Shown in pieces: positions 7,981 through 8,158 of a stretch of 8,158 nucleotides of DNA. Each line of letters opens with the position of its first letter. Within the stretch, counting starts at the first letter, position 1. The notes beneath the pieces are model-generated. The model worked only from the letters and a program-made list of their open reading frames with translations, had not been told where the DNA came from and did no database searches. The stretch spans positions 1 to 8,158 of the forward strand of contig JANXZD010000228.1 of NCBI GenBank assembly GCA_025355705.1, read 5' to 3'. Made by a program: the position numbers and the translations under genes. Source of the DNA: Bacteroidota bacterium. GTDB taxonomy: Bacteria; Bacteroidota; Ignavibacteria; UBA10030; UBA8401.

Positions 7981-7986
7981 AGACAC
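7957..7986. other. Chimeric junction between metH-like and rsmH sequence
   Basis: Reading the minus strand, the protein is MetH-like up to SGGVSNVSFSFRGNE (residues 52-66) and RsmH-like from RLDMRMD (67-73). MetH normally continues GN(D/E)PVREAIH after FSFRG. RsmH normally reads GFSFR, two or three variable residues, then LDMRMD. FSFRGNE (7960-7980) can therefore belong to either family, and the switch sits inside it. GC-ending codons dominate upstream and A/T-ending codons downstream. The exact breakpoint cannot be fixed without the two parent sequences. Confidence 0.85.
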
Positions 7987-8158
7987 GTTGCTCACGCCAC
8001 CGCTCACATGAACGGCAGGCATGCGCTGCTTGATCGCCGCCGTCGCCTCGATGAAATCTAGGCTATAGCGGTTGTGCTCCTCAATCCCGGTCGCGACCGC
8101 AAATATATTCGGGTCAAAGATGATGTCTTCGGGCCGAAAGCCGATCCGCTCGGTCAAC
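7960..8158 (-). CDS. metH: Fragment of cobalamin-dependent methionine synthase (MetH), methyltetrahydrofolate-binding domain
   Basis: MetH transfers a methyl group from 5-methyltetrahydrofolate via cobalamin to homocysteine. Only about 66 residues are present, open at the right edge and joined in frame to RsmH at the left. They match the late part of the pterin-binding barrel: PEDIIFDPNIFAVATGIEEHN (9-29), DFIEA (34-38) and SGGVSNVSFSFRGN (52-65), close to the E. coli sequence as I recall it. The Asn of GGVSN falls where this barrel family usually contacts the pterin. A complete MetH has about 1200 residues, so no function can be expected from this piece. A TTG at 8157 could be read as a start but is more likely an internal Leu codon. 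A hand count gives about 58% GC for 7981-8158, and about 44 of 58 codons end in G or C, unlike the rest of the window. It most likely comes from another genome or locus. Confidence 0.88.

Noticed and set aside
7399..8157. A genuine novel bifunctional MetH-RsmH protein
   Set aside because: Both partners are incomplete: neither the whole folate barrel nor the SAM-binding fold is present. The composition changes at the join, and the join sits on a motif common to both families. These point to a chimera rather than a selected fusion.
8155..8157. TTG as the start codon of the rightmost frame
   Set aside because: The MetH alignment continues past this point in the family, so the TTG is probably an internal Leu codon and the gene fragment is simply cut by the window edge.

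Overview
The window is a compact piece of a bacterial division and cell wall (dcw) cluster. All genes are on the minus strand, so transcription runs from the right end to the left. Reading that way: an incomplete rsmH (16S rRNA methyltransferase), an ftsL-like gene, a class B penicillin-binding protein (ftsI type) with two C-terminal PASTA domains, murE, murF, mraY, and the N-terminal half of murD, which runs off the left edge. This is the canonical gene order. Gaps are 3, 21, 17, 42, a 1-base overlap, and 7 bases, so the genes look like one operon whose promoter lies outside the window, upstream of rsmH. No stretch over 300 bases lacks a gene, and I see no RNA genes, mobile elements or CRISPR arrays.

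The genes form one pathway. MurD, MurE and MurF add D-Glu, the third residue (meso-diaminopimelate, judged from the DNPR motif of MurE) and D-Ala-D-Ala to UDP-MurNAc peptides. MraY then moves the finished phospho-MurNAc-pentapeptide onto undecaprenyl phosphate to make lipid I. The PBP crosslinks septal peptidoglycan, and FtsL is part of the divisome that activates it.

The organism appears to be a diderm of the FCB (Bacteroidetes/Chlorobi/Ignavibacteria) type. This rests on moderate to low GC, A/T-ending codons, a near absence of Shine-Dalgarno sequences, a DAP-type MurE, and an MraY and PASTA-bearing FtsI that read like that group. This is an inference from remembered family sequences and was not tested by a search.

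The most unusual spot is the right end. The last ~180-200 bases do not encode the N-terminus of RsmH. They encode, in the same reading frame, a fragment of the methyltetrahydrofolate-binding domain of cobalamin-dependent methionine synthase (MetH), with clearly higher GC and GC-ending codons. The switch falls at a short motif (FSFRGNE) that is compatible with both proteins. The resulting RsmH lacks its SAM-binding N-terminal half. The simplest explanation is a chimeric join, most likely an assembly error at shared sequence between two genomes, rather than a new fusion protein.
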